A stretch of 64,000 nt of DNA from the NCBI RefSeq assembly GCF_024518675.1, contig NZ_JANIGL010000001.1, positions 1-64,000 on the forward strand, read 5' to 3'. The DNA is from Pseudoalteromonas shioyasakiensis. Its GTDB lineage: Bacteria > Pseudomonadota > Gammaproteobacteria > Enterobacterales > Alteromonadaceae. This document shows, in pieces, positions 16,665 to 25,553 of the stretch. A model generated the notes under the pieces. The model searched no databases, was not told where the DNA came from, and was given only the letters and a program-made list of their open reading frames with translations. The position numbers and the translations under genes are program-made. Every line of letters starts with the position of its first letter. Position 1 is the first letter of the stretch.

Positions 16665-17782
16665 TGAAAACGTTTTACCGTGCTGAATGCTTATTTACAG
16701 GTGAAAACTTTATTGATGACGCTTTATTCAGTGTAGAAGAGGGTGTATTTACATTAGAAAGTGATACTCAAAGTAGTGTAATTGAGCTGGATGGCTTGGT
16801 TGCGCCTGGCTTTATTGATGTACAAGTTAATGGCGGCGGCGGTGCATTTTTTAATGCTGAGCAAACCCCACAGTGTTTAGATAGAATCGCCAAAGCACAC
16901 GGGCAATTTGGTAGTACTGCCTTAATGCCAACGCTAATCACTGATAAAGTTGAAATCATGCAAGCCGCAGCAGACGCCACAGCACAGGCAATTAGCGAGG
17001 GTGTCTCCGGCGTTTTAGGTATTCATTTTGAAGGCCCACATTTGTCTTTTCCAAAAAAAGGCACACACAGTGAACAGTTTATACGGCCAATCAGCGAACA
17101 AGAATTTGCAATATATGCCCGCCAAGACCTAGGCATTAAAATGGTTACTCTGGCACCAGAGAATGTCAGCATTGCTGATATTGAACGCTTAGTTGAGTGT
17201 GGTGTAAAGGTGTCTATTGGGCACACGAATGCCGATTATAATACTACTATGGCCGCATTGAACGCAGGGGCTGATGGTTTTACTCATTTATATAACGCAA
17301 TGTCTGCGTTTACCTCGCGTGAGCCAGGCGTGGTTGGCGCTGCTTTATGGCACGATAACAGCTGGTGCGGTTTAATAGTGGATGGTCATCACGTGCATCC
17401 TTTATCAGCTCAATTGGCAATACGCACTAAGCAGCGTGGCAAAATTATGTTAGTAACAGATGCCATGCCACCTGTTGGCACTGATGATATGGAATTTGAC
17501 TTTTTCGATGGTCGTAAAGTGATCAGAACCGGCGATAGACTTAACTCTAGCACTGGTGAGCTTGCAGGCAGTGTGCTTGATATGGCCAGCGCTGTCAGAA
17601 ATACAGTGAATTCATTAGATATAAGCCTAGCAGAAAGCTTACGAATGGCGGCACTGTATCCCGCCCAGTATTTAAACCTCAAGAAAAAGGGACGTTTACT
17701 TGATGGCTTTGATGCAGACTTTGTGGTGCTTGATGAGCACCAATATGTCAAAGCCACTTATATTGCAGGTAAAGCAATTTAA
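16664..17782 (+). CDS. nagA: N-acetylglucosamine-6-phosphate deacetylase
   Basis: This 372-residue amidohydrolase removes acetate from GlcNAc-6-P to give glucosamine-6-P for NagB. The metal and substrate blocks are clear: GFIDVQVNGGGG, IHFEGPHLSFPKKGTH with the metal Glu, SIGHTNADY, FTHLYNAMSAF, and LVTDAMPPVGTDD with the catalytic Asp. Length is close to the family norm. Translation is coupled to nagK (TAATG overlap). A strong terminator lies 12 bases after the stop, before nagX, so readthrough decides nagX expression unless a promoter is hidden there. Confidence 0.96.
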   Translation: MKTFYRAECLFTGENFIDDALFSVEEGVFTLESDTQSSVIELDGLVAPGFIDVQVNGGGGAFFNAEQTPQCLDRIAKAHGQFGSTALMPTLITDKVEIMQAAADATAQAISEGVSGVLGIHFEGPHLSFPKKGTHSEQFIRPISEQEFAIYARQDLGIKMVTLAPENVSIADIERLVECGVKVSIGHTNADYNTTMAALNAGADGFTHLYNAMSAFTSREPGVVGAALWHDNSWCGLIVDGHHVHPLSAQLAIRTKQRGKIMLVTDAMPPVGTDDMEFDFFDGRKVIRTGDRLNSSTGELAGSVLDMASAVRNTVNSLDISLAESLRMAALYPAQYLNLKKKGRLLDGFDADFVVLDEHQYVKATYIAGKAI

Positions 17783-17793
17783 CGTTTCCCTGG

Positions 17794-17826
17794 AAAAACC
17801 CCGCCGTAGTATCGCGGGGCTTTTTG
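17794..17826 (+). terminator. Terminator between nagA and nagX
   Basis: CCCCGC / GCGGGG stem extended by A/T pairs and followed by five T. The adjacent same-pathway gene nagX lies just 19 bases further on. Confidence 0.87.
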
Positions 17827-17844
17827 TTTTAAGAGTAGATAAAT

Positions 17845-18987
17845 ATGACAGCAACAGACACACAGCCAAAACCAGCTAAAAAACGTTTAGCATCATTAGA
17901 TGCATTACGTGGTATGGACATGTTTTGGATTTTAGGCGGGCAATCAATTTTTGCCGCTTTATTTGTATTAACAGGTTGGACTGGTTGGAAGGCGTTCGAG
18001 GCGCACACGGTTCACAGCCAATGGCATGGTTTTACATTTTACGATTTAATTTTTCCGTTATTTATATTTTTATCTGGTGTGGCGATGGGGTTGGCACCAA
18101 AGCGCATTGATCACCTGCCATGGCAAGAGCGCAAAGTATTTTATCGCAAAGCCATAAAACGATTACTTTTGTTGTCGGCTTTAGGCGTAATGTATAACCA
18201 TGGCTGGGGGACTGGTATTCCTTTGGCTTTCGATGAAATACGTTATGCCAGTGTGCTAGGGCGCATTGCTATCGCATGGTTCTTTTGTGCCATGTTGGTT
18301 TGGCATACGAGTATTCGAACCCAAGTATTTACAGCCATTGGTTTGCTGCTTGGCTATTGGCTACTCATGTGCTTTATTCCTGTTCCGGGTGGGACTGCAG
18401 GTGACTTAAGTGCCGCGGGTAGCTGGAATGCATGGTTTGATAAATATTTTTTACCAGGAATTAGTTATCAAAATAGAGCCGTTGATCCAGAAGGCGTATT
18501 GTCAAACTTACCAGCTATTGTGAACGCGATGATTGGTGTATTTGCAGGTCAGCTAGTTGCTAAAGCAAGTAAAATTGGTGAGTGGAAAACGGCAGCAATT
18601 TTATTTGCAGCAGGGGTTATCAGTATTTGTTTAGGCTGGCTGTGGGATTTACAGTTCCCAGTAAATAAAGAGTTATGGACCAGCTCTTTTGTGCTTGTTA
18701 CCGTTGGCTGGAGTGCCATATTACTGGCTGTATTTTATGCATTGGTCGATATTCTCAATGGACAAAAACTGGCATACCCGTTTGTGATCATTGGTGCTAA
18801 CTCAATCATTATTTATTTAGCATCTAGCTTAGTTAATTGGGAGTTTGTCAGTCGTAGCGTATTTGGTGGCTTTATTTCGGCTGCTAGCGAGTCATGGCAG
18901 CCGCTCATCGCAGTGATTGCTTTATTACTAGTGCAAATGCTGGTATTGCACTGGATGTATAAACGTAAAATATTCGTCAGTGTTTAA
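17845..18987 (+). CDS. nagX: NagX, DUF5009-type membrane acyltransferase-like protein
   Basis: This 380-residue protein has about ten membrane helices. It opens with RLASLDALRGMDMFWILGGQ, the signature shared with the heparan-alpha-glucosaminide N-acetyltransferase group, followed by FTFYDLIFPLFIFLSGVAMG and later a VIIGANSIIIYLAS block. NagX occurs in chitin/GlcNAc regulons of Shewanella-type bacteria and is thought to help GlcNAc uptake or transmembrane acetylation; its exact activity is not settled. It follows nagA across a terminator and shares the NagR-controlled region. A permease NagP and the regulator NagR are not in the window. Confidence 0.9.
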   Translation: MTATDTQPKPAKKRLASLDALRGMDMFWILGGQSIFAALFVLTGWTGWKAFEAHTVHSQWHGFTFYDLIFPLFIFLSGVAMGLAPKRIDHLPWQERKVFYRKAIKRLLLLSALGVMYNHGWGTGIPLAFDEIRYASVLGRIAIAWFFCAMLVWHTSIRTQVFTAIGLLLGYWLLMCFIPVPGGTAGDLSAAGSWNAWFDKYFLPGISYQNRAVDPEGVLSNLPAIVNAMIGVFAGQLVAKASKIGEWKTAAILFAAGVISICLGWLWDLQFPVNKELWTSSFVLVTVGWSAILLAVFYALVDILNGQKLAYPFVIIGANSIIIYLASSLVNWEFVSRSVFGGFISAASESWQPLIAVIALLLVQMLVLHWMYKRKIFVSV

Positions 18988-19036
18988 ACGAACTTTTATT
19001 AGTGAATAAAAAAATAGTTTTTTTATTCACTTTTAC

Positions 19037-19080
19037 TTTACAAACTAATTGTAAATAGTAATAATGACAGCGTTGTCATA
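19037..19080 (+). promoter_or_regulatory. nagB promoter with NagR operator
   Basis: TTTACA (19037-19042), a 17-base spacer and AATAAT (19060-19065) form a promoter. The NagR box AATGACAGCGTTGTCATA (19063-19080) overlaps the -10, the same geometry as at nagK. Confidence 0.85.
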
Positions 19081-19203
19081 ATGGTATTAACCTAGACTGA
19101 TGTATCCCAGTTAGGTTTGATCTAAAGCCCGATTCGATTGCACGTGGAATTGGGTTTTAGATCCCATTTTTTCATCAACTAATTAATAACTGAGCAAACT
19201 AAT

Positions 19204-19998
19204 ATGCAAATAGTCATTTTGAATGATGCGGCAGCTGTAGCAGCTTATGGCGCAAATATCTTCGCAAAACAATTACAACAAAAACCAACATCAGTGCTCG
19301 GTTTAGCGACGGGTTCAACACCGGTTGCTTTATATCAACAATTAATCGCTAAAAATAAAGCCGGTGATATTTCTTTTTCTCAGGCTACGACGTTTAATTT
19401 AGATGAATACCTTGGCTTAACGGGCGAACACCCGCAAAGCTATCGCTTTTTTATGAACGAGCAATTGTTTGATCATGTTGATATCAATAAAGCGAATACC
19501 TTTGTGCCTCCGGGAGATGCGACAAACCCTGTAACAGCGTGCAAAGAATATGAAGACAAAATTAAAGCCGCTGGTGGTGTTGATGTGCAACTATTGGGGA
19601 TAGGACGCAATGGTCATATTGGCTTTAATGAGCCATCGTCTGGCTTAACATCGCGCACTCGTGTGAAAACACTGACCAAGGCAACAATTGACGATAATGC
19701 ACGTTTTTTTGCCGCTGACGAATACCAGCCTCACTTATCAATTACGATGGGGATTGGCACAATTTTAGAAGCAAAAAAAGTCGTGTTACTCGCAACTGGT
19801 GAAAATAAAGCTGATGCTGTGCTGGCGATGATTGAAGGGCCATTAATGGCTAAGTGTCCTGCATCTGCATTACAGCTCCATCAAGATGCCGTTATCGTGA
19901 TTGATAAAGCGGCTGCGAGCAAACTTGAAGATTTAGAGTTTTATCAGCATATTGAAGCTGAAAATCAAAAGTTACAGGCGCAACTAGCAGCCTTGTAA
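19204..19998 (+). CDS. nagB: Glucosamine-6-phosphate deaminase
   Basis: This 264-residue classical NagB (hexameric type) converts glucosamine-6-P to fructose-6-P and ammonia. [15 protein letters not shown] forms the phosphate loop, [10 protein letters not shown] carries the proton-relay Asp, and [16 protein letters not shown] the catalytic His. It is NagB of the E. coli kind and differs from the SIS-domain NagB-II often found beside nagK in Shewanella. It stands alone behind its own NagR-controlled promoter and a 120-base leader, and ends at a strong terminator. Confidence 0.97.
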   Translation: MQIVILNDAAAVAAYGANIFAKQLQQKPTSVLGLATGSTPVALYQQLIAKNKAGDISFSQATTFNLDEYLGLTGEHPQSYRFFMNEQLFDHVDINKANTFVPPGDATNPVTACKEYEDKIKAAGGVDVQLLGIGRNGHIGFNEPSSGLTSRTRVKTLTKATIDDNARFFAADEYQPHLSITMGIGTILEAKKVVLLATGENKADAVLAMIEGPLMAKCPASALQLHQDAVIVIDKAAASKLEDLEFYQHIEAENQKLQAQLAAL

Positions 19999-20022
19999 TA
20001 AGAACCTAATTTATTGTGTGTT

Positions 20023-20050
20023 CAAAAAAGCCCTTTGGGGCTTTTTTTTT
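20023..20050 (+). terminator. nagB terminator
   Basis: AAAAAAGCCC, three-base loop region and GGGGCTTTTTTTTT, 25 bases after the nagB stop. Confidence 0.92.
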
Positions 20051-20133
20051 GCCTGTTTTTTAGTTGATTAATCAATTGGGTTTAACACAGTGATATGTTA
20101 GTTTTAGCCATCTAAATAGCAAAAGGGGTAACA

Positions 20134-21057
20134 ATGCTAAATTACAGTCACATGGCATTGGATCGCGGATCAAATTTACGAAAAGATACACAATGGTTAG
20201 CAGCGCAAAAAAATTCGCAAAGCCGCTGGTTATTAGTGCATAACAATCACACGCTTTTTGATAAAAACAGTGTAACCGTGACCTTTTTATCTCACGACAA
20301 AGTCAGTCACCTTAACTTAGAAAACAGTGTGTTTTTAGGTTTTGACGAACAAAAAATTAACCACTTTGCTTTGGACGTCAGTGAGCTAGATGAGGCTGAC
20401 TTATTAGCGTTAAATTCTGGTGCTGAGTTTGTTGATATTCGTCGCTATGGCGCACAAGTGGATATGTTACATGGGTCAATGGCTGCACTGGCTCGAGGGT
20501 TATGCTACTGGCATGCCACACATAAATTTTGTGGTCGCTGCGGTACTGAAAATCAGCTAATTGAAGCCGGACACTCTCGCTTATGCGATAACCCTGAGTG
20601 TAAACATCAAACATTTCCTCGCACCGATCCTGCCGTTATTATGGTGGTGACCCGAAAATTTGCCGATGGAGTCGAGCGGTGTTTGCTAGGCCGCCAAGCG
20701 GTATGGGCTCCGGGTATGTATTCATCATTAGCTGGGTTTGTCGATCCTGGCGAAACCCTTGAGCAGGCTGTTGCGCGTGAAGTGATGGAAGAAGCAGGAA
20801 TTGCTGTGAACAATGTTCGATACATAGCTTCACAACCTTGGCCTTTCCCGTCATCGATTATGCTTGGTTTCATCGCAGAAGCTCTAACAGAGACAATTCA
20901 AGTAGATAAAGATGAATTAGACGATGCCCAATGGTTTAGCCGTGAAGAGCTTAGTCAATTTGGTGATTGGCATGAGCAAGGGGAGCACTTGAAGTTACCT
21001 CGAACCGATTCTATTTCGCGCTATTTAATAAACTATTGGCTTAACCAAGAAGACTAA
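20134..21057 (+). CDS. nudC: NAD(+) diphosphatase / NADH pyrophosphatase NudC
   Basis: This 307-residue Nudix hydrolase cleaves NAD(H), and NAD caps on RNA in E. coli. The zinc ribbon is FCGRCGTENQLIEAGHSRLC...C at residues ~130-155. The Nudix box reads GFVDPGETLEQAVAREVMEEAGI, and the NudC-specific SQPWPFPSSIMLGF follows. It is longer than E. coli NudC because of an extended N-terminal domain (residues 1-110), as in many relatives. metC starts 16 bases downstream, probably on the same transcript. Confidence 0.95.
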   Translation: MLNYSHMALDRGSNLRKDTQWLAAQKNSQSRWLLVHNNHTLFDKNSVTVTFLSHDKVSHLNLENSVFLGFDEQKINHFALDVSELDEADLLALNSGAEFVDIRRYGAQVDMLHGSMAALARGLCYWHATHKFCGRCGTENQLIEAGHSRLCDNPECKHQTFPRTDPAVIMVVTRKFADGVERCLLGRQAVWAPGMYSSLAGFVDPGETLEQAVAREVMEEAGIAVNNVRYIASQPWPFPSSIMLGFIAEALTETIQVDKDELDDAQWFSREELSQFGDWHEQGEHLKLPRTDSISRYLINYWLNQED

Positions 21058-21073
21058 TAAGTAAGGATTAATA

Positions 21074-22255
21074 ATGACCGGTCAGACAAATAAAAACACA
21101 CAATTAGTCAGCAGTGGTAGAAAAAAAGCCTACACCCATGGAGTTGTTAACCCTGTAGTACAGCGGGCATCCACAGTGGTGTTTGACTCTGTTGACGAAC
21201 TTAAAAATGCGGCCAAAAAACGCGGCGATAAAACGCTTTTTTATGGGCGTAGAGGCACCACCACTCACTTTGCTTTGCAAGAGGCTATTACTGAGCTTGA
21301 AGGCGGTGAAGGTTGTGCGCTATATCCATGTGGTGCAGCAGCAATTAGCAGTGCACTTCTGGCATTTGTAAAAGCGGGCGATCATATACTCATGGTTGAT
21401 ACCGCTTATGAGCCAACACGGGATTTTTGCGATAAAATTCTAGCAGGCTTTGGTGTAGAGACGACCTATTACCCGCCCACTATAGGGGCGGGTATAAAGG
21501 CACTGATCAAAGAAAATACGAAAGTATTGTTTTTGGAATCACCAGGCTCAATCACCATGGAAATTCAAGATGTTCCTGCCATGGTTGCTGTTGCGAATGA
21601 GCGGGGCGTTATGACCATGTTAGATAATACCTATGGTAATGGCTTACATTATCGCCCATTAGAGCATGGGGTAGATATAAGTATTCAGGCAGCAACTAAG
21701 TACATTGTAGGTCATTCTGATGTCATGATGGGCGTAGCCGTCGCTAATAAAAAATATTGGCCAATATTACGAGAGCAATCTTACCTGTTGGGACAATGCA
21801 CCTCAGCAGATGATGCTTACTTAGCACTTCGTGGACTCAGAACCATGGCCGTGCGACTAAATCAGCACGAGAAAGCAGCTATTGAAGTGGCGACGTGGCT
21901 AGAGCAACACAATCTAGTTGATCATATTCGTCATCCTGCATTTAGTACTTGTCCGGGGCATGAATTTTTTAAACGTGACTTTGATGGTAGTAATGGTTTG
22001 TTTTCATTTGTAATGAAGCAAGGTAATCAACGCGCCATTGATGCATTTTTAGATAGTTTACAGCATTTTAAAATGGGCTTTTCATGGGGCGGGTTTGAAA
22101 GTTTAGTCACCGCTAATTTAACTATGAAGAATTTACGCTCTGCAACAGGCTGGGAGCAAGGGCCTGTTATTCGCTTACATATAGGCCTTGAAGATGTGGA
22201 TGATTTGATTGCTGACTTAAGCCAAGCACTGGAGATATATCAGCAGCACCTTTAA
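21074..22255 (+). CDS. metC: Cystathionine beta-lyase
   Basis: This 393-residue PLP enzyme of the Cys/Met metabolism family makes homocysteine, pyruvate and ammonia from cystathionine in methionine synthesis. YGRRGTTTHFALQEAITELEGGEGCALYPCG begins the PLP-binding half, TMLDNTYGNGLHYRPLEHGVDISIQAATKYIVGHSDVMMG carries the PLP lysine (SIQAATKY), and FSWGGFESL near the end is typical of MetC and not of cystathionine gamma-synthase. It follows nudC closely and ends at a terminator. Confidence 0.94.
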   Translation: MTGQTNKNTQLVSSGRKKAYTHGVVNPVVQRASTVVFDSVDELKNAAKKRGDKTLFYGRRGTTTHFALQEAITELEGGEGCALYPCGAAAISSALLAFVKAGDHILMVDTAYEPTRDFCDKILAGFGVETTYYPPTIGAGIKALIKENTKVLFLESPGSITMEIQDVPAMVAVANERGVMTMLDNTYGNGLHYRPLEHGVDISIQAATKYIVGHSDVMMGVAVANKKYWPILREQSYLLGQCTSADDAYLALRGLRTMAVRLNQHEKAAIEVATWLEQHNLVDHIRHPAFSTCPGHEFFKRDFDGSNGLFSFVMKQGNQRAIDAFLDSLQHFKMGFSWGGFESLVTANLTMKNLRSATGWEQGPVIRLHIGLEDVDDLIADLSQALEIYQQHL

Positions 22256-22285
22256 TGTTTTTTAGTTACTTTTAATGTATTGTTA

Positions 22286-22314
22286 CAAAGCTCACCGTCG
22301 GTGAGCTTTTTTTT
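22286..22314 (+). terminator. metC terminator
   Basis: AAGCTCACC / GGTGAGCTT stem with a very short loop and a run of eight T. Confidence 0.92.
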
Positions 22315-22376
22315 GCTAGTAATTCAACACGTTTGCCCTTAGTGTAATAACTATATTGTATTAAAGAGGAACACTC

Positions 22377-23195
22377 GTGAGCCAATTACATCCCCAGCGA
22401 TTAATTAAAATTGCGCAGTTTGAGCTCGTCAGATTATTTTTAACCAAGCGAGGACTGTTAGCCGTAGCGGCTTTTACCATTTGTTGGCTACTCGTTTTAC
22501 GCTACCCGATAGGGCAAGCGGTTAGTATTATTAGCTCGCCAGAAATGGCTGAACTAGCTAAACAGGTGTTTGGTGCAATAGGGTTAAGTAAATTGCTTGA
22601 TTGGCCAGAAGCAGAACTTGCGATGTACTGGCTTATTGCTTTATATAGCTTTCCCTGTTTTTGCTTGTTTATATGCAGCGACCAAATTGTCGGTGATAAA
22701 CAACGAGGTACTCTGCGCTTTTTAACTCTTCGTGCAACTAGAAATGAAATCTTATTGGGACGGTTTTTAGGCCAAGTATTGATATTAGCCGCGTTAATGG
22801 CTGTAACACTGATTGCAACATTAGCTGTTATGGTGTTTAGAGATGCCAGTTTATTAATGCATGGCCTCAGCCGCGGTTTTATTATGTTGTGTTACTTGAT
22901 TGTGGCCGTCATGCCTTTTATCGCGTTAATGGCACTACTAAACACGTTTGCTCGTTCTGCTAGACTAGCATTGGTGCTGGCTATTTTATTTTTTGCCCTA
23001 GGCAATATTGTTATTGGCATTTTAGCTTGGCAAATACCTGCGCTAAGCGTCCTTGATTATCTATTCCCAGGGGTACAACTTGATCAAATGGCGGGACAAA
23101 ATTCAAGCATGTTTAGCAGTTTAGGTATACCGCTACTGCAAAGCGCTATTTTACTCCTTGTTGCGCAACGTATCTTTCTAAGGAGTTCGCTATGA
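22377..23195 (+). CDS. ABC-2 type transporter permease
   Basis: This 272-residue membrane protein has six hydrophobic segments and an amphipathic N-terminus, KIAQFELVRLFLTKRGLLA. ICSDQIVGDKQRGTLRFLTLRATRNEILLGRFLG is the coupling region typical of NosY/ABC-2 permeases. The start is GTG at 22377, behind GAGGAA. Its stop overlaps the ATP-binding subunit by four bases, so the two form one exporter. The substrate is unknown. Together with the PH-domain gene they make a three-gene unit. Confidence 0.9.
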   Translation: MSQLHPQRLIKIAQFELVRLFLTKRGLLAVAAFTICWLLVLRYPIGQAVSIISSPEMAELAKQVFGAIGLSKLLDWPEAELAMYWLIALYSFPCFCLFICSDQIVGDKQRGTLRFLTLRATRNEILLGRFLGQVLILAALMAVTLIATLAVMVFRDASLLMHGLSRGFIMLCYLIVAVMPFIALMALLNTFARSARLALVLAILFFALGNIVIGILAWQIPALSVLDYLFPGVQLDQMAGQNSSMFSSLGIPLLQSAILLLVAQRIFLRSSL

Positions 23196-24103
23196 GTACG
23201 TTAATACAAGCACAATCATTAACTAAACGTTATGGCAGTAAGCTGGCATTAGATGATGTTAGCTTTGAGATAACAAAAGGTGCGCCTGTTGCATTAGTGG
23301 GGCCTAATGGGGCGGGTAAAACCACCTTATTTAGTTTGTTATGTGGCTATATATTACCAACACATGGGCAGCTCAATATTTTAGGTCAGAAGCCTGGCAG
23401 CAGTGCATTATTTGGCAAACTCAGTGCGCTCCCACAAGATGCGCAATTAGATCCGCGTTTTAGTATTACACATCAGCTTGCCTTTTATGGTCAGTTACAA
23501 GGACTATCCGCCAAGCAAAGCCAGACTGAGGCATTGCGAGTACTTGATTTAGTAGGCTTAACTGAAGTTGCACAGCAACGCTCTGATGACTTATCTCACG
23601 GCATGAGAAAACGTGTCACAATTGGTCAAGCGCTTATTGGCAAACCTGAAATTGTTATGCTCGATGAAGCAACGGCCGGTCTTGATCCTATTCATGCAAG
23701 AGAAGTTCGTGAGTTAGTGGCTAATCTCAGTGATGAAGCTACATTTATTTTAAGTTCTCATGATCTCACTGAACTAGAGAGGCTTTGTGGTCAAGTGTTA
23801 CACCTCAATAAAGGCACATTAACAGAGCATCAGGCAAATAATACGCAGCAACAAACTCAGCATTTTATGACTATATTATTTGCCCAGAACTACGATCATA
23901 TTGAACGCACGATACAAACACTGCCAGCCGTTAGTCGGGTGTATATGAGCCAAGCTAAAGAATATGTAATCGAGTATCAAAAATCAGATGACTTGTTCGA
24001 TATTGATCTGCTTAACTTTTGCCATCAACAAGGCTGGCGTTATCGTCACTTAGTAAATGGCCACACTTTAGAAAATCAAATTTTTACACAGGAGAAAGTA
24101 TAA
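23192..24103 (+). CDS. ABC transporter ATP-binding protein
   Basis: This 303-residue ATPase has Walker A GPNGAGKTTLF near residue 35, Q-loop SALPQDAQLDP, signature DDLSHGMRKRVTIGQAL, Walker B IVMLDEATAGLDP and H-loop SSHDL. The last ~80 residues form a C-terminal domain (TILFAQNYDHIERTIQTL...) like those of DrrA/NatA-type ATPases. It overlaps the permease gene by four bases and the PH-domain gene by one, which shows tight coupling. It energises the exporter with the preceding permease. Confidence 0.95.
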   Translation: MSTLIQAQSLTKRYGSKLALDDVSFEITKGAPVALVGPNGAGKTTLFSLLCGYILPTHGQLNILGQKPGSSALFGKLSALPQDAQLDPRFSITHQLAFYGQLQGLSAKQSQTEALRVLDLVGLTEVAQQRSDDLSHGMRKRVTIGQALIGKPEIVMLDEATAGLDPIHAREVRELVANLSDEATFILSSHDLTELERLCGQVLHLNKGTLTEHQANNTQQQTQHFMTILFAQNYDHIERTIQTLPAVSRVYMSQAKEYVIEYQKSDDLFDIDLLNFCHQQGWRYRHLVNGHTLENQIFTQEKV

Positions 24104-24477
24104 TGGGTTTATTCAGCGGATTAATGGGCAATGCCAGTGAAGTCGATGATAGCGATTTAGAAAAAGTATTAGCAAATACTATGATTGACGGCGAGCAGGT
24201 CGAGAAAGCTTACAAAGTAGTACGTGATATGTTTATTTTTACCAATAAACGCCTAATTTTAATTGATAAGCAAGGCGTAACGGGTTCAAAAATGGAGATG
24301 ATCAGCATCGCTTACTCAAAAATCACTAAATTTAGTAAAGAAAGTGCCGGGCACTTTGACCTCGATGCTGAGCTTAAAATATGGGTGGGCTCTGATCCAA
24401 CACCTATTAGTAAAGATTTTAAAGCCGGTGACAATATTAATGAAGTATATAAAATAATCTCAACATACGCTTTATAA
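24103..24477 (+). CDS. Bacterial PH-domain protein
   Basis: This 124-residue soluble protein has the bacterial pleckstrin-homology pattern: EQVEKAYKVVRDMFIFTNKRLILIDKQGVTGSKMEMISIAYSKITKFS, then HFDLDAELKIWVG. The start is ATG at 24103 (MGLFSGLMG), overlapping the ATPase stop (TAATG) with SD GGAGAA. A longer reading from 24019 lies inside the ABC gene and is not real. The operon link suggests a role near the membrane with the exporter, but this PH family also occurs alone. Confidence 0.88.
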   Translation: MGLFSGLMGNASEVDDSDLEKVLANTMIDGEQVEKAYKVVRDMFIFTNKRLILIDKQGVTGSKMEMISIAYSKITKFSKESAGHFDLDAELKIWVGSDPTPISKDFKAGDNINEVYKIISTYAL

Positions 24478-24510
24478 TCACCTGATATTGAAGATGTTTT
24501 ACCTTTATTG

Positions 24511-24545
24511 ATGCCAGCACTTTGGTGTGCTGGCAAACTTTTTAT
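24511..24545 (+). terminator. Terminator after the PH-domain gene
   Basis: TGCCAGCAC / GTGCTGGCA stem followed by AAACTTTTT. It is strong but has a slightly displaced T-run. Confidence 0.7.
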
Positions 24546-24696
24546 TTACATTTACCTACAGTTTATTACAATTAGTTCTTTAGAAACAATAGCTTGGTTA
24601 AGTTTTCGTTCAGTTTCCCCGCGTTAGCATGCACCCGTCTTAGTCAACAGGCTAGGCAAATCAGCATTGTAACAATTTTAATAGGGAAATCTTATC

Positions 24697-25491
24697 ATGA
24701 AAAAATTAGCAGTTATTATCTCGAGCATTCTTCTATCTAGCGCCGCGACTGCTGCGGATAGCTACAACTCAATTAGCCATGTGGGATATAAAGATGCCGA
24801 TGGTAATGACATCATCTCAGCTGATACGGCTTATTACTTTTCACCACGTGAAACTTTAGGTCCATACGATCAATTTGCATACCTTGAGCAAATCACTAAT
24901 GTTTACGCTAAATATTTGGATGATGATTTTGGTGATAAGCTAGCGTTGGGTGGCGAATACTATATTAAAGACTTTGTGTTTGGTGCAGGTTATACCAATT
25001 ATGATTCTGACGTTGCTTCAAGCATTGATCAATTCAATGTGTCAGCGGGGTATTTCTTCAATCCAAATGTGTTATTAAAAGCTACTTTTTACGATATCGA
25101 AGATAATGAAAACCAAGTTATGTTTGATCTTGTTTATAATCATGAGCTTAATAGCACAGATTACATTGGCTTTACGCTAACCAGTGATGATGAGTTTGAT
25201 TACCGTGCAGTGAATGCTAAATACTTCATGGATCTTCAACAAGGTAACTACCTAACTGTTGAAGGGACTATCTCAGACACTGATGGCGTAGGTAGCTCAT
25301 GGGAACTAGGCTCTAACTACTACTTCTCAAAAGCAACATCTGCATTTGTTACGTTTAACAAAAACGATGACTACAGCTTTGGTGCACAACATTTCTTCAA
25401 CAAGAATATTGGCTTAAAAGCGGGTTACGCGAATAACTGGGATGATTCAGATTATGATGCTTACTTTGCAAATGTAAGCTTACAGTTCTAA
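24697..25491 (+). CDS. Putative outer-membrane porin
   Basis: This 264-residue protein has a clear signal peptide (MKKLAVIISSILLSSAATAA, cleavage after about residue 20) and a beta-strand-rich, acidic, aromatic body. It ends SLQF, the terminal Phe that the BAM complex recognises. It resembles the small putative porins of Alteromonadales; the substrate is unknown. It stands alone between two terminators, with a 5' region of about 150 bases. Strongly expressed porins often have long leaders, which fits. Confidence 0.8.
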   Translation: MKKLAVIISSILLSSAATAADSYNSISHVGYKDADGNDIISADTAYYFSPRETLGPYDQFAYLEQITNVYAKYLDDDFGDKLALGGEYYIKDFVFGAGYTNYDSDVASSIDQFNVSAGYFFNPNVLLKATFYDIEDNENQVMFDLVYNHELNSTDYIGFTLTSDDEFDYRAVNAKYFMDLQQGNYLTVEGTISDTDGVGSSWELGSNYYFSKATSAFVTFNKNDDYSFGAQHFFNKNIGLKAGYANNWDDSDYDAYFANVSLQF

Positions 25492-25500
25492 TAGCATAAA

Positions 25501-25532
25501 TAAAAAAAGCCTACATCACGTAGGCTTTTTTC
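25501..25532. terminator. Bidirectional terminator, porin and OmpK gene
   Basis: AAAAAAAGCCTAC / GTAGGCTTTTTT hairpin between two convergent genes. Confidence 0.9.
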
Positions 25533-25553
25533 ATTTCATCACGAAGGGGTTAT

